A DNA stretch of 64,000 nt. Origin: Njordibacter sp937773555 (GTDB lineage Bacteria > Pseudomonadota > Gammaproteobacteria > Pseudomonadales > Balneatricaceae). The notes below the pieces were generated by a model, which did no database searches, was not told where the DNA came from, and saw nothing but the letters and a program-made list of their open reading frames with translations. Of the stretch, positions 44,709 to 53,990 are shown one piece after another. The position numbers and the translations under genes are program-made. The stretch covers positions 2,356,001 to 2,420,000 of the forward strand of contig NZ_CP159830.1 of NCBI RefSeq assembly GCF_047730085.1, written 5' to 3'. Every line of letters starts with the position of its first letter. The first letter of the stretch is position 1.

Positions 44709-45696
44709 TATGTCTCCGAGACTTATGGTCTAGTGCTATAACTGCGCCTTGCAGGCCAGGTTGCTGGGCAATACAGAGATAAATTGGAATCTGCTTAAGG
44801 TACGCAGAGCTTCGACCCTTATTGCTAAAACAACGGCCAAAATCGCTAGCCAGTAAAAATTCTTGCATCCGCGGTAAAATCCCACCAGTCAGATAAACAC
44901 CACCCACCGCACCAAACGCTAGGGCTTCATTGGCCACTGCATTTCCTAGCATGTCACAGAAAATGCAAAGTGTTTGATAGGCTAATTCATCAGGAGTACT
45001 TAGCTGAGCTTGCTGCAAAATATCAGAAGGGCTGGTTAAGTCTGGTTGCATAGCCTTAACGTGAGCGACAGCCTTGTAAAGATCCATCATGCCAGAACCC
45101 GATAACAGGCGCTCAGTAGAGACATGTTCGTAGCTAGTCCACATATACGCCAGTATTTTCATCTGCAGTGTATTAGTGGGCGCAAAACCTACATGACCAC
45201 CTTCTCCCATTACTGGCAACCAGCCCTTATTATGGGCAATCAATCCTGCCACACCCATACCAGTGCCAGGCCCCATGACCAAACGATTGCCTCGTTCTAT
45301 TGCTTGCCCTTGCTTTACTGACAATAGGTCTGCATCCGTAATTTCGGACATGGCCCAAGCTTGGGCAGCAAAATCATTAATCCACAAGGCCTCAACCTGA
45401 AGTACTGTATTTACTTTAGATTTATTAACACGCCAATGGTTATTGGCTAAGGAGAATTCTGCTAAATGCACTGTGCCGGCAATGGCAATACAGGCTTGAG
45501 TGATTAAACCCAACGCACCTGTACTAGAAAGATACGCAGACACTGCTGCTTCTAAACTAGGGTAATCTGCACAGGAAAGCACCTTGGTATGCAGTAATTC
45601 TGGAGCGTTGCTCAGGGTTAAAGCAAAGCGAGCATTGGTAGCCCCAACATCGGCAACTAAATTAAAATTAGGCATAGGTATACGGTACTCTGTCAT
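44695..45696 (-). CDS. glk: Glucokinase
   Basis: Glk phosphorylates glucose with ATP. About 333 residues from the ATG at 45696: phosphate loop VADVGATNARFALTL, LWINDFAAQAWAMS (catalytic Asp), VMGPGTGMGVAGLIA, PVMGEGGHVGFAPTN and VYLTGGILPRM. It is the proteobacterial Glk (not ROK) type. Other starts are a TTG at 45708, adjoining the edd stop, and an ATG at 45675 giving MPNFNLVADVG. No clear ribosome-binding site decides among them. It is coupled to edd upstream and pgi downstream. Confidence 0.94.
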   Translation of the reverse strand: MTEYRIPMPNFNLVADVGATNARFALTLSNAPELLHTKVLSCADYPSLEAAVSAYLSSTGALGLITQACIAIAGTVHLAEFSLANNHWRVNKSKVNTVLQVEALWINDFAAQAWAMSEITDADLLSVKQGQAIERGNRLVMGPGTGMGVAGLIAHNKGWLPVMGEGGHVGFAPTNTLQMKILAYMWTSYEHVSTERLLSGSGMMDLYKAVAHVKAMQPDLTSPSDILQQAQLSTPDELAYQTLCIFCDMLGNAVANEALAFGAVGGVYLTGGILPRMQEFLLASDFGRCFSNKGRSSAYLKQIPIYLCIAQQPGLQGAVIALDHKSRRHNVTS

Positions 45697-45708
45697 AACA
45701 GCATTCAA

Positions 45709-47511
45709 TTACACACACGTACTGGCCCCTAATTCAGCAGCACTAACCTGCATGCGCATACCGGCAAACATCTCTCGGCCCATGCCCACAGTTACGCCGC
45801 CTTTATGCACTGCTTGAGTTCGCTGAGCTAGAGTTGCGGCATCTACCAGTAGCTCTAGGCTACCATTATGACAGTCTAGCTTGAGTAAATCTCCATTTTC
45901 TATTTTGCCAATAGCGCCGCCAGCTTTAGCTTCTGGGTAAACGTGTATAGCAGCTGGCACCTTGCCAGACGCCCCAGACATTCGCCCATCAGTCACCAAC
46001 GCCACCTTAAACCCCCGATCTTGGAGCACTCCTAAATAAGGCGTTAGTTTGTGTAATTCTGGCATCCCACAAGCTTGGGGGCCTTGGAATCGCAGCACAG
46101 CAATAAAGTCTTCTTCAAGCAGGCCTTGTTTAAACGCATCTTCAAATTCAAACTGACTATCAAACACCTTAGCTGGTGCTTGCACTAGCCAATGTTCAGT
46201 TTTTACCGCTGACACCTTAGCTACGCCGCGGCCAACATTACCTTGTAATGTTACCAAACCGCCCGTGGCAGAAAAAGGCTCATCTACTGGCCTTAACACA
46301 TCCATATCGGCACTCACCTCTGGCGCAGCTTGCCAAACTAACTTGCCACCTTGCAACTTAGGTTCCTGGCAGTAGCGACTTAGACCATGGCCCATAATTG
46401 TTTCAACATCTTCATGAAGCAAGCCATGCTGCAATAACGTTTGCACTAAGTAAGGCACACCACCGGCAGCGTGAAAAACGTTAATGTCTGCTTCACCATT
46501 GGGATAGATGCGGGTCAAACTAGGGACGACTGTAGACAGCTTAGCAAAATCATCCCAATTGATAATAATGCCCGCAGCCCTTGCTATTGCGATCAAGTGA
46601 ATGGTGTGGTTAGTGGACCCACCGGTGGTGAGTAATGCCACAATGGCATTAACTATGGTTTTTTCTGACACAATCTGAGCTAGATTTTGTTTTGCTGATA
46701 CGTGAGTAAGCTTTACCGCTTGTTGGGCTGCCGCTATGGTAAGCGTATCTCGCAAGGTTCCATCTGGCGACACAAATGATGACCCTGGCATGTGCAGGCC
46801 CATAATTTCCATCAGTAGCTGGTTGCTATTAGCTGTGCCATAAAACGTACAGGTGCCGGCGCTATGGTAAGAGGCTGACTCACACGCTAATAATTCATCA
46901 CGACCTACTTTGCCTTCTGCGTATAATTGGCGAATACGTGCTTTTTCTACGTTCGGCAAACCGGAAGGCATAGGCCCCGCAGGCACAAATACCACTGGCA
47001 AATGGCCAAAGCTTAAGGCACCAATTAACAGGCCGGGAATAATTTTGTCACATACCCCTAAACACAGCACTGCATCAAACATGTTATGTGACAAGGCAAC
47101 GGCCGTAGACATTGAGATCACATCACGACTAAATAAGCTTAATTCCATACCAGGCTGGCCCTGAGTAACACCATCGCACATGGCGGGAACGCCACCTGCA
47201 AATTGTGCCACACTGCCCATATCTCTAACTGCTTGCTTAATTAGTTGAGGGTAGTTTTCAAACGGCTGGTGAGCTGAAAGCATGTCGTTATAAGACGAAA
47301 TAATGGCCACATCAGCACTGTCCATCATAGTTAATCGATCTTTGTCATCTTGAGAACACGCGGCAAACCCATGGGCCAAGTTGCCACAAGACAAAGTTGA
47401 ACGGCTCACTCTTCCACCTTTGGCGGCGTCTATATTACCCAAATAGCCTCGCCTAGTTTTTTTACTGCGCTCAATAATGGTTTCAGTGACCTGAGTGACA
47501 ACCTGCTTCAT
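45709..47511 (-). CDS. edd: 6-phosphogluconate dehydratase
   Basis: Edd dehydrates 6-phosphogluconate to KDPG, the first Entner-Doudoroff step, with a [4Fe-4S] cluster. The 600-residue protein has SSYNDMLSAHQPFENYP, MCDGVTQGQPGMELSLFSRD and LGVCDKIIPG, which supply cluster cysteines, then GTCTFYGTANSNQ and VTDGRMSGASGKVPAAIHV. The length is normal. Its start is 141 bases from the gap start on the other strand, with the second HexR-type palindrome between. Confidence 0.97.
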   Translation of the reverse strand: MKQVVTQVTETIIERSKKTRRGYLGNIDAAKGGRVSRSTLSCGNLAHGFAACSQDDKDRLTMMDSADVAIISSYNDMLSAHQPFENYPQLIKQAVRDMGSVAQFAGGVPAMCDGVTQGQPGMELSLFSRDVISMSTAVALSHNMFDAVLCLGVCDKIIPGLLIGALSFGHLPVVFVPAGPMPSGLPNVEKARIRQLYAEGKVGRDELLACESASYHSAGTCTFYGTANSNQLLMEIMGLHMPGSSFVSPDGTLRDTLTIAAAQQAVKLTHVSAKQNLAQIVSEKTIVNAIVALLTTGGSTNHTIHLIAIARAAGIIINWDDFAKLSTVVPSLTRIYPNGEADINVFHAAGGVPYLVQTLLQHGLLHEDVETIMGHGLSRYCQEPKLQGGKLVWQAAPEVSADMDVLRPVDEPFSATGGLVTLQGNVGRGVAKVSAVKTEHWLVQAPAKVFDSQFEFEDAFKQGLLEEDFIAVLRFQGPQACGMPELHKLTPYLGVLQDRGFKVALVTDGRMSGASGKVPAAIHVYPEAKAGGAIGKIENGDLLKLDCHNGSLELLVDAATLAQRTQAVHKGGVTVGMGREMFAGMRMQVSAAELGASTCV

Positions 47512-47605
47512 AACAACACCTTTCTACATCTATTTAAGTAATATTAACAAATAAATGCGTTTTTTAAAACCTATTAGCCTGATAAATATTTGATATACCA
47601 ACATT

Positions 47606-47627
47606 ATGTATGTAATATTACTAACAT
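47606..47627. promoter_or_regulatory. HexR-type operator between edd and gap
   Basis: The 22-base sequence has GTAATATTAC in its centre and matches the hexR/zwf site at 20 of 22 positions. An extra half-site-like ACCAACATT lies directly to its left (47598-47606). It is 25 bases before gap and 95 before edd, positioned to affect both divergent promoters. Confidence 0.75.
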
Positions 47628-47651
47628 AATCGACTTTACAGGAAAGCTTCA

Positions 47652-48671
47652 ATGAGTATACGCATCGCCATAAATGGGTTCGGCCGCATCGGACGCAATA
47701 TTGTTCGCGCTTTATATCAGCAAAGGCAATCAAACCCATATTCAGCACTAGAAATTGTAGCTATCAACGACCTAGGCCCTGCTAACACTAATGCCCACTT
47801 ACTCGAATTTGACAGCGTTCATGGCCGCTTTAACGGCACCGTTGCCCATGACGATGAACACCTTTTCGTAAACGGCGACAGCATTAAACTACTCCAACAG
47901 CGTGACCCAAGTAAACTACCTTGGGGCGAACTAAACATTGATCTAGTACTTGAGTGCACTGGCTTATTCACTAAACGAGAGCAGTCTGAAGCACATATTA
48001 ATGCTGGCGCAGGCAAAGTAATTATTTCGGCACCGGGCACCAGTTTAGATGCCACTATAGTATACGGAGTGAACCATGAGACCCTAACCGGCAATGAGCG
48101 CATTATTTCAAACGCCTCTTGCACCACTAATTGCTTGGCCCCCATGGCCAAAATACTTAATGACGCGTTTGGCATTGACCAGGGCCAAATGACAACTATT
48201 CACTCTTATACTAATGATCAGCTACTCACTGACGGGTTGCATTCAGACCTATATCGCGCTCGCTCTGCCACTCAATCCATGATTCCAACTAAAACTGGCG
48301 CGGCAGCTGCAGTGGGCTTAGTATTGCCAGATCTAGCTGGGCGCCTAAATGGCATGGCAATGCGAGTGCCCACAATTAATGTTTCTGTGGTTGATCTAAC
48401 CTTTATTGCTAGCGTTGAAACTGATGCACAGGCTGTTAACAAGGCTATGCTCAAGGCGATGACTAGCAACCCACATTTGGCGCATATTATGGAATATGTC
48501 GATAAACCCTTAGTGTCAGTTGATTTCAATCACAGTGCTAAATCCTCGTGCTTTGACAGTAACCAAACCTGCGTACAAGGCAGGCTGGTTAAAGTAATGT
48601 CGTGGTATGATAACGAGTGGGGCTTTTGTAATAGAATGCTAGACACTAGCCTAGCCCTAATGAACCATTAA
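47652..48671 (+). CDS. gapA: Glyceraldehyde-3-phosphate dehydrogenase
   Basis: GAPDH oxidises glyceraldehyde-3-phosphate to 1,3-bisphosphoglycerate. The 339-residue protein shows the NAD-binding IRIAINGFGRIGRNIVRAL, the active-site ISNASCTTNCLAPMAK with catalytic Cys, SATQSMIPTKTGAA and SWYDNEWGFCNRML. It lies opposite edd, the position of the catabolic gap in pseudomonads, and likely shares HexR control. The close paralogue Epd is less likely given the location. Confidence 0.95.
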   Translation: MSIRIAINGFGRIGRNIVRALYQQRQSNPYSALEIVAINDLGPANTNAHLLEFDSVHGRFNGTVAHDDEHLFVNGDSIKLLQQRDPSKLPWGELNIDLVLECTGLFTKREQSEAHINAGAGKVIISAPGTSLDATIVYGVNHETLTGNERIISNASCTTNCLAPMAKILNDAFGIDQGQMTTIHSYTNDQLLTDGLHSDLYRARSATQSMIPTKTGAAAAVGLVLPDLAGRLNGMAMRVPTINVSVVDLTFIASVETDAQAVNKAMLKAMTSNPHLAHIMEYVDKPLVSVDFNHSAKSSCFDSNQTCVQGRLVKVMSWYDNEWGFCNRMLDTSLALMNH

Positions 48672-48727
48672 CCTAAACCCTCAATGACCACCTACGTTTA
48701 TACTATTAAGGATAAGACCTACACATC

Positions 48728-50176
48728 ATGACTTTACGACGCACGAAAATTGTTGCAACTCTAGGCCCTGCTACAAGCAGCCCTGAAGCACTTGAACAAA
48801 TCATCGCCGCAGGTGCTGATGTCGTGCGCCTTAACTTCTCACATGGCAGTGCTGAAGACCACAAACAACGCGCAGAAACAGTGCTTAGAGCTGCCTCATC
48901 TGTAGGCCGCCACGTAGCCATACTGGCAGATTTGCAAGGGCCTAAAGTACGTATTGCCCGCTTCATTAATAATAAAGTTCAGCTTACAAATGGCCAAAGC
49001 TTCGTGCTTGACCCGAATATGGATTTGGAATCCGGCACAGACCAAGCCGTGGGTTTAGATTTCCCAGAACTAGGCAAAGACCTTCACCAAGATGATATAT
49101 TGCTTCTGGACGATGGCCGCATAGTGCTTAAAGTTGATCACGTAGATCAAGACAAAGTGCACACTATAGTGCAAGTGGGCGGCCCTCTTTCTAACAATAA
49201 GGGCATCAACCTTCAAGGTGGTGGATTATCCGCACCTGCGCTGACAGACAAAGACCGTGCAGACCTTATTACTGCTGCCGAAATTGGTGCAGACTACATT
49301 GCTATTTCGTTTGTTAGAAATGCCAGCGACATGAACGAAGCCCGCGCTTTACTAGAGCAAGCCAACAGCAAGGCTGGCTTGATTGCTAAAATTGAACGCG
49401 CAGAGGCCATTGAGACCGAAACGCTCAAAGGCATCATCGAAGCGTCTGAAGGTATTATGGTGGCCCGGGGAGATTTGGCTGTAGAAATTGGTGATGCCAT
49501 GTTAGTGGGTGTGCAAAAAGACATCATCGAGCACACACGAAAACTAAATCGCATTGTGATCACTGCAACACAAATGATGGAATCTATGATCACAAGCCCT
49601 ATGCCTACACGTGCTGAAGTGTCAGATGTGGCCAATGCAGTTATGGATGGCACCGATGCTGTAATGCTGTCGGCCGAAACTGCAGTAGGCGATTATCCTT
49701 CTCAAACAGTAGAGGCCATGGCACGAGTTTGCCTAGGTGCAGAGCAGCACAGAAATGCCCATAAGTCTTCTCACAGGCTAGATATTGCAGTACACAGCAT
49801 TTACGAAAGTGTGGCCCTAAGCGCTATGTATGCAGCCAATCATTTGGATGGCGTAAAGGCTATTATTTGTATGACACAAAGGGGCAAGACACCATTGCTA
49901 ATGTCTCGTATTAGCTCTGGTATACCTATATTTGCGTTTACTTCTCACGCAGCAACTCAGCGCCGAGTGTGCCTTTACCGTGGAGTAATTACTCACCCAT
50001 TCGATTCAAAGGTTATTAATAACGACCAAGTGAACCACGTGGCTGTAGAGCAACTAAGGGAATTAGGCATAGTGCAAGATGGCGACATTGTGCTTATTTC
50101 TAAGGGCGATTATGTGAAGGCCCATGGCGGCACTAACACGCTAAAAGTAGTTCGTGTAGGCGATTTAATTCAGTAG
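48728..50176 (+). CDS. pyk: Pyruvate kinase
   Basis: Pyruvate kinase transfers phosphate from phosphoenolpyruvate to ADP. The 482-residue protein has RRTKIVATLGPATSSPEALE, VRLNFSHGSAEDH, the active-site LIAKIERAEAIE, GIMVARGDLAVEIG and ITATQMMESMITSPMPTRAE. The C-terminal allosteric domain is present (about 345-480). The sequence looks closest to the PykA-like type of gammaproteobacteria. It follows gap by 56 bases and probably shares its transcript. Confidence 0.95.
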   Translation: MTLRRTKIVATLGPATSSPEALEQIIAAGADVVRLNFSHGSAEDHKQRAETVLRAASSVGRHVAILADLQGPKVRIARFINNKVQLTNGQSFVLDPNMDLESGTDQAVGLDFPELGKDLHQDDILLLDDGRIVLKVDHVDQDKVHTIVQVGGPLSNNKGINLQGGGLSAPALTDKDRADLITAAEIGADYIAISFVRNASDMNEARALLEQANSKAGLIAKIERAEAIETETLKGIIEASEGIMVARGDLAVEIGDAMLVGVQKDIIEHTRKLNRIVITATQMMESMITSPMPTRAEVSDVANAVMDGTDAVMLSAETAVGDYPSQTVEAMARVCLGAEQHRNAHKSSHRLDIAVHSIYESVALSAMYAANHLDGVKAIICMTQRGKTPLLMSRISSGIPIFAFTSHAATQRRVCLYRGVITHPFDSKVINNDQVNHVAVEQLRELGIVQDGDIVLISKGDYVKAHGGTNTLKVVRVGDLIQ

Positions 50177-50194
50177 CTAAACCCTTAGGTTACA

Positions 50195-50234
50195 TCAGGC
50201 TAAGTGCTTAACTTCTACTAAGCGCTTGGCCTGA
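50195..50234. terminator. Hairpin between convergent pyk and mucD
   Basis: TCAGGCTAAGTGCTTA pairs with TAAGCGCTTGGCCTGA over 16 positions with two G-U-type pairs and an 8-base loop. No T-run follows on either strand, so it may act only as a 3' stabiliser or weak bidirectional terminator. Confidence 0.5.
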
Positions 50235-50245
50235 TACAGAACAGT

Positions 50246-51670
50246 CTATTGGTTTAACCGAAAGGCTACAAATAGAGGCCTGCCGTCGCGAACAATGCGC
50301 AACGAAATGGGCCGTTGCGTGGGCAAGGCTGCCGCCAACTCAACAAACTCCTGCACACTGGCAATGCTATGATTGGCCATGCTAGTAATCACATCCCCAG
50401 GCTTCAAGCCTATCTCCTTAGCTACGCCTGCGTCTACTTCCATAATATCTATACCATTACGGACGCGCCATTCCTGCGCCTTTTCTGGCGCCAAGGCTAC
50501 AACGCGCAAACCAATTCGCTCAACATATTGGCCCTTTTCTTCTGTACCCATGGCCGCAGACACATTTTGGGGCAGATTCCCAATGAGCACTTCAATGTCT
50601 ACACTTTTACCGTCTCTCACTAATTGAATAATCACCGACTCTTCAGGCGAGATGGCGCCAATAAAGTGCGCCACTTGGGCAGACATAATAATTTCGTTAC
50701 CATCTACGTGAGTGATCACATCACCTGCTTGCAGACCGGCATCGCTAGCGGGGCTTTTGTCAAAAACCTGAGCAATTAAGGCCCCTGACGCTTGATCTAA
50801 GCCAAATGATTCTGCTAGGTCTTGGCTTACTTCTTGAATTTGAACACCCAACCATCCCCTCGACACCTGGCCTGTTGCTCTTAATTGAGCAACTACAGAG
50901 ATGGCAGTATTACTAGGGATAGCAAAACTTAGCCCCATAAAGCCGCCCGAACGAGTATAGATTTGGGAATTAATACCGACTACTTCGCCGTCTAAATTAA
51001 ACAACGGGCCACCTGAATTGCCAGGGTTTATAGCCACATCTGTTTGGATAAAAGGCACATAGGTTTCCGAACGCAGACTTCGGCCTTTGGCACTAACAAT
51101 ACCCGCAGTAACCGAATAATCAAAACCAAATGGAGAGCCTATAGCCAGCACCCACTCCCCCACTTTCAGCAGGTCAGAGTCTGCCATTTTAAGGAATGGC
51201 AGGTCTTGCGCTTCAATTTTTAATAATGCCAAGTCAGAGCGTGGGTCAGATCCCACCAATTCTGCTTCCATTTCACGGCGGTCGCTTAAAGCCACAATAA
51301 TTTTGTTGGCGCCTTTCACCACATGATGGTTGGTGAGTATGTAACCGTCATCACTAATCAAAAAACCAGAGCCAGAGGACTGAGCCCTAGGTGCTTGTCC
51401 CTGCTGAGGGGGCTTCTGTTTTGGAAACTGCCGCTCAAAGAAATGTTTAAAAACCTCTGGCAACTGCTCTTGCCCAGGCATCTGAAACTGACTACCTGCT
51501 TGCTTTTTTGACACCACGCGAGACGTGCTTATGTTAACCACAGCCGGGGATGCCTTCTCAACTAGCACGGTAAAATCTGGTAATTGTGCAGCCCGAGCAA
51601 CATTCGACCAAAGCAAGGTCAGCAGCACTAGGGAGATGAGTTTATAGTTAAATGATACTAGCTTGATCAT
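50246..51670 (-). CDS. mucD: Periplasmic serine protease MucD/DegP family
   Basis: This protease-chaperone of the envelope has 474 residues: a signal peptide (LISLVLLTLLWSNVARA), a trypsin-like domain with the triad in LTNHHVVKGA (His), SDLALLKIE (Asp) and NPGNSGGPLF (Ser), and two PDZ domains (about 265-355 and 375-470). The Gln-rich loop (about 70-95) is the LA loop typical of DegP/MucD. Placement after rseC in the sigma-E block corresponds to mucD in Pseudomonas, where it helps restrain the sigma-E response. Confidence 0.93.
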   Translation of the reverse strand: MIKLVSFNYKLISLVLLTLLWSNVARAAQLPDFTVLVEKASPAVVNISTSRVVSKKQAGSQFQMPGQEQLPEVFKHFFERQFPKQKPPQQGQAPRAQSSGSGFLISDDGYILTNHHVVKGANKIIVALSDRREMEAELVGSDPRSDLALLKIEAQDLPFLKMADSDLLKVGEWVLAIGSPFGFDYSVTAGIVSAKGRSLRSETYVPFIQTDVAINPGNSGGPLFNLDGEVVGINSQIYTRSGGFMGLSFAIPSNTAISVVAQLRATGQVSRGWLGVQIQEVSQDLAESFGLDQASGALIAQVFDKSPASDAGLQAGDVITHVDGNEIIMSAQVAHFIGAISPEESVIIQLVRDGKSVDIEVLIGNLPQNVSAAMGTEEKGQYVERIGLRVVALAPEKAQEWRVRNGIDIMEVDAGVAKEIGLKPGDVITSMANHSIASVQEFVELAAALPTQRPISLRIVRDGRPLFVAFRLNQ

Positions 51671-51806
51671 GACGTAGTTCCTCTACAACCAAATTGGATA
51701 GTGCTAAAGCATACGGTAGTTTGGACGATTCAGATTCAATACTAGCCGCCCTTTACAAAGTTTTGCAGTTAATACAGCCTTTTTACAGGATTTGTTAGCA
51801 AAACAC

Positions 51807-52307
51807 TTATTCTGGCGTAAAGTGAAGCACCTCTGCTTGGTCTATATATTGCTGACGCAAAATAACAGGCTGCCATTGATTAGAGCTTAACATCGCATCA
51901 CTTTGGCTGTACCACCGTAACACTAACAAACCAAAGCCTAATCCAGCCAATGCAGTCACTACGGTTAGTGGCTCAGACAGAGCCCCCCACTGGGCCAGTA
52001 AAGCAAATGCCAGCATCACTATTAACGGCATGGCAAAGGTTAACAAACTGGCTTTAATAAAGGCTTTTTGAGGGATACCCAATACCACTTCATCGCCCAC
52101 ACTTAGCGACATAGTACTGGGTACTGGCAATGCTATACGCGAACGCTTGCAGTCTGTGGCTTGGTTCATTAAACGCTGGCCACAACCACTTTTCATACTG
52201 CAAGAATTACAGGTGCTCAGGCGCAGGGTGTCTAGCCAAACCGTGGTTTGATCAATAGAGTGGACATGAGCAGCTTGCTCAATCATAGAGTCTTGTGTAT
52301 TAGACAT
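51807..52307 (-). CDS. rseC: RseC/MucC family sigma-E regulatory membrane protein
   Basis: This 166-residue inner-membrane protein has an N-terminal cysteine cluster (STCNSCSMKSGCGQRL), a beta-rich stretch (VGDEVVLGIPQKAFIKASLL) and two membrane segments (LLTFAMPLIVMLAFALLAQW and LTVVTALAGLGFGLLVLRWY). These are the marks of the RseC/MucC family, linked to sigma-E control in Pseudomonas and to SoxR reduction in E. coli. It lies after the hybrid rseA-rseB gene. Confidence 0.92.
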   Translation of the reverse strand: MSNTQDSMIEQAAHVHSIDQTTVWLDTLRLSTCNSCSMKSGCGQRLMNQATDCKRSRIALPVPSTMSLSVGDEVVLGIPQKAFIKASLLTFAMPLIVMLAFALLAQWGALSEPLTVVTALAGLGFGLLVLRWYSQSDAMLSSNQWQPVILRQQYIDQAEVLHFTPE

Positions 52308-52335
52308 GATGCAGCCTTAGGATCTTACTAGGCGT

Positions 52336-53193
52336 TTATTTAATGGCTAAGGATACCACAGAGCTGGCCACTTGCTCGCCTTGCGCTAAACTTAATTGCC
52401 CAACTAAGGTCACAAACATCTGTTCACCATCATGAACCATAGACTGACCCAACACTAAATTAGAACCTGCAAAAGCATAGCCTTCAGCAATGGTACGCCC
52501 GTTCAACGCTTCAACATAAAGCGTAAAACTAGCCTCACCATCGCTGTAGGTGAGAATTTCTCTGGGTACTGGACTGGACACATCTAAACTACGCTGAGTT
52601 AATACAAACCCCACAGGCAAAGTTGCTACCAACCAACCGGCTTCTGCTGCATTAATTGCTTCTACAGGCGCAGGTAAACGAATAATATCATTAGTGTTAG
52701 CCATCACAGTGCTAGATGCACCTGCACTAACTAAGGCAATACTATTGTTGCTATTTCTTGGTTCTAATAAAACCACACCTTGCTGTGCGATAATAACTTG
52801 TGGCTGCAATGACACACCCATTTGTTGGGCACCCAAAACCATCACCATAGTTACACTTGCAGCTACTGCTAAGCCCGCAATAGGTTGCCAAAAGCGGTTC
52901 AGATAGCTAAAGTTTGAACCAGCGTTAGCGCCAGGGGCAGAGTAGGAGTGGGTCCGCTCTGCATCAACAGCTTTGCGCACCCGCTGAGCTAATTCCATGC
53001 CTAACGAGGCTTGGGTTGCTTCGCGCTTTAGGGCAGCACTGGCAAGCTGATAGCGAGCCCATTGCAACCTGACTTGCTCGTCGCCTTGACTCGCTTTAAG
53101 CACACGCTCCAGCTCTAGTGGCTGGGCAGCATCATCCATTACTGCAGATAATGATTCGCGTATCGACTGGGCGTTAGTATGAGTAGATGCCAA
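52336..53193 (-). CDS. RseA-RseB hybrid anti-sigma-E protein
   Basis: The protein combines parts normally found in two genes. Residues about 1-75 are an RseA/MucA-type anti-sigma domain (QSIRESLSAVMDDAAQPLEL, then RLQWARYQLASAALKREA). A membrane segment follows (WQPIAGLAVAASVTMVMVLG), then a periplasmic part ending in an RseB/MucB C-terminal domain (GWLVATLPVGFVLTQRSLDV, LTYSDGEASFTLYVEALNG, MFVTLVGQLSLAQGEQVASS). The RseB N-terminal lipid-sensing domain is absent and no separate rseB exists between here and rseC. I chose the TTG at 53193 (AGGAAACTACATT before it) giving 285 residues; an ATG at 53244 without ribosome-binding site would add 17. Confidence 0.85.
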   Translation of the reverse strand: MASTHTNAQSIRESLSAVMDDAAQPLELERVLKASQGDEQVRLQWARYQLASAALKREATQASLGMELAQRVRKAVDAERTHSYSAPGANAGSNFSYLNRFWQPIAGLAVAASVTMVMVLGAQQMGVSLQPQVIIAQQGVVLLEPRNSNNSIALVSAGASSTVMANTNDIIRLPAPVEAINAAEAGWLVATLPVGFVLTQRSLDVSSPVPREILTYSDGEASFTLYVEALNGRTIAEGYAFAGSNLVLGQSMVHDGEQMFVTLVGQLSLAQGEQVASSVVSLAIK

Positions 53194-53282
53194 AATGTAG
53201 TTTCCTAAATTTAACTTACCCAAGTTGGACGTCAACAGGGCCATTTGGTTCAATTTTATTTTTAGAGGCTTAAGCTAGCTCA

Positions 53283-53885
53283 CTAATCACGGTCCATAAG
53301 CTTAGCCACTTCTTTGTCTATGGCGTCTCGGGCACGAAATATACGTGACCGAACCGTGCCCACAGGGCAATCCATCACTTGAGCAATTTCCTCATAGCTC
53401 ATGCCTTCAAATTCTCTTAGGGTTAGGGCAGTTCTTAAGTCATCTGGCAATTTTTCTAGGGTAGCAAATACCTTGTCTTGTAATTGGTCCCGCGCCATTA
53501 GATTTTCGGGGGTATCAATGTCTGCCATAACATCTGCACTGCCGTAGTCGCCATACTCATTAGCCTCTACATCTACATCAGGTGGCCTTCTATTACGCGC
53601 TACCAAATAGTTTTTTGCCGTATTAATGGAAATACGGTAAAGCCATGTGTAAAACTGGCTATCACCTCGGAAATTTGCCAGCGCACGGTAGGCTTTTATG
53701 AAGGCCTCTTGGCTTACATCCATGGCCTCATGATGATCCTTAACGTAGCGGCCCACTAAGCTAATAATTTTGTGCTGATATTTAAGCACTAGCAAATCAA
53801 ATGCACGCTTATCCCCAGCTTGAACTCGCTCAACAAGCTGTTGATCAGATGGGGCAGGTGTCGGCAAGGCCTTTTCATTAGGCAC
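53283..53885 (-). CDS. rpoE: RNA polymerase sigma-E factor (RpoE/AlgU)
   Basis: The extracytoplasmic-function sigma factor directs genes for envelope stress. The 200-residue protein has region 2 (DLLVLKYQHKIISLVGRYVK, then DVSQEAFIKAYRALANFRGD, FYTWLYRISINTAKNYLVAR) and region 4 (LREFEGMSYEEIAQVMDCPV, GTVRSRIFRARDAIDKEV). It is near-identical in layout to AlgU. Its upstream region contains a sigma-E-type promoter, so it is probably autoregulated. Confidence 0.97.
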   Translation of the reverse strand: MPNEKALPTPAPSDQQLVERVQAGDKRAFDLLVLKYQHKIISLVGRYVKDHHEAMDVSQEAFIKAYRALANFRGDSQFYTWLYRISINTAKNYLVARNRRPPDVDVEANEYGDYGSADVMADIDTPENLMARDQLQDKVFATLEKLPDDLRTALTLREFEGMSYEEIAQVMDCPVGTVRSRIFRARDAIDKEVAKLMDRD

Positions 53886-53962
53886 TTAGATTTCCTTATC
53901 TAGACTGCTGTAGGTATACAATTAACAATACACCTCCAATTAAATAATATAATAAGAGTACA

Positions 53963-53990
53963 GCAGATTAACTCAACTGGCACTAAGTTC
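53963..53990 (-). promoter_or_regulatory. Sigma-E-type promoter of rpoE
   Basis: On the minus strand GAACTT (53985-53990), a 17-base spacer and TCTGC (53963-53967) fit the RpoE/AlgU consensus GAACTT-N16/17-TCTGA. It is 78 bases before the rpoE start and explains autoregulation of rpoE, the hybrid anti-sigma gene and rseC. Confidence 0.75.
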
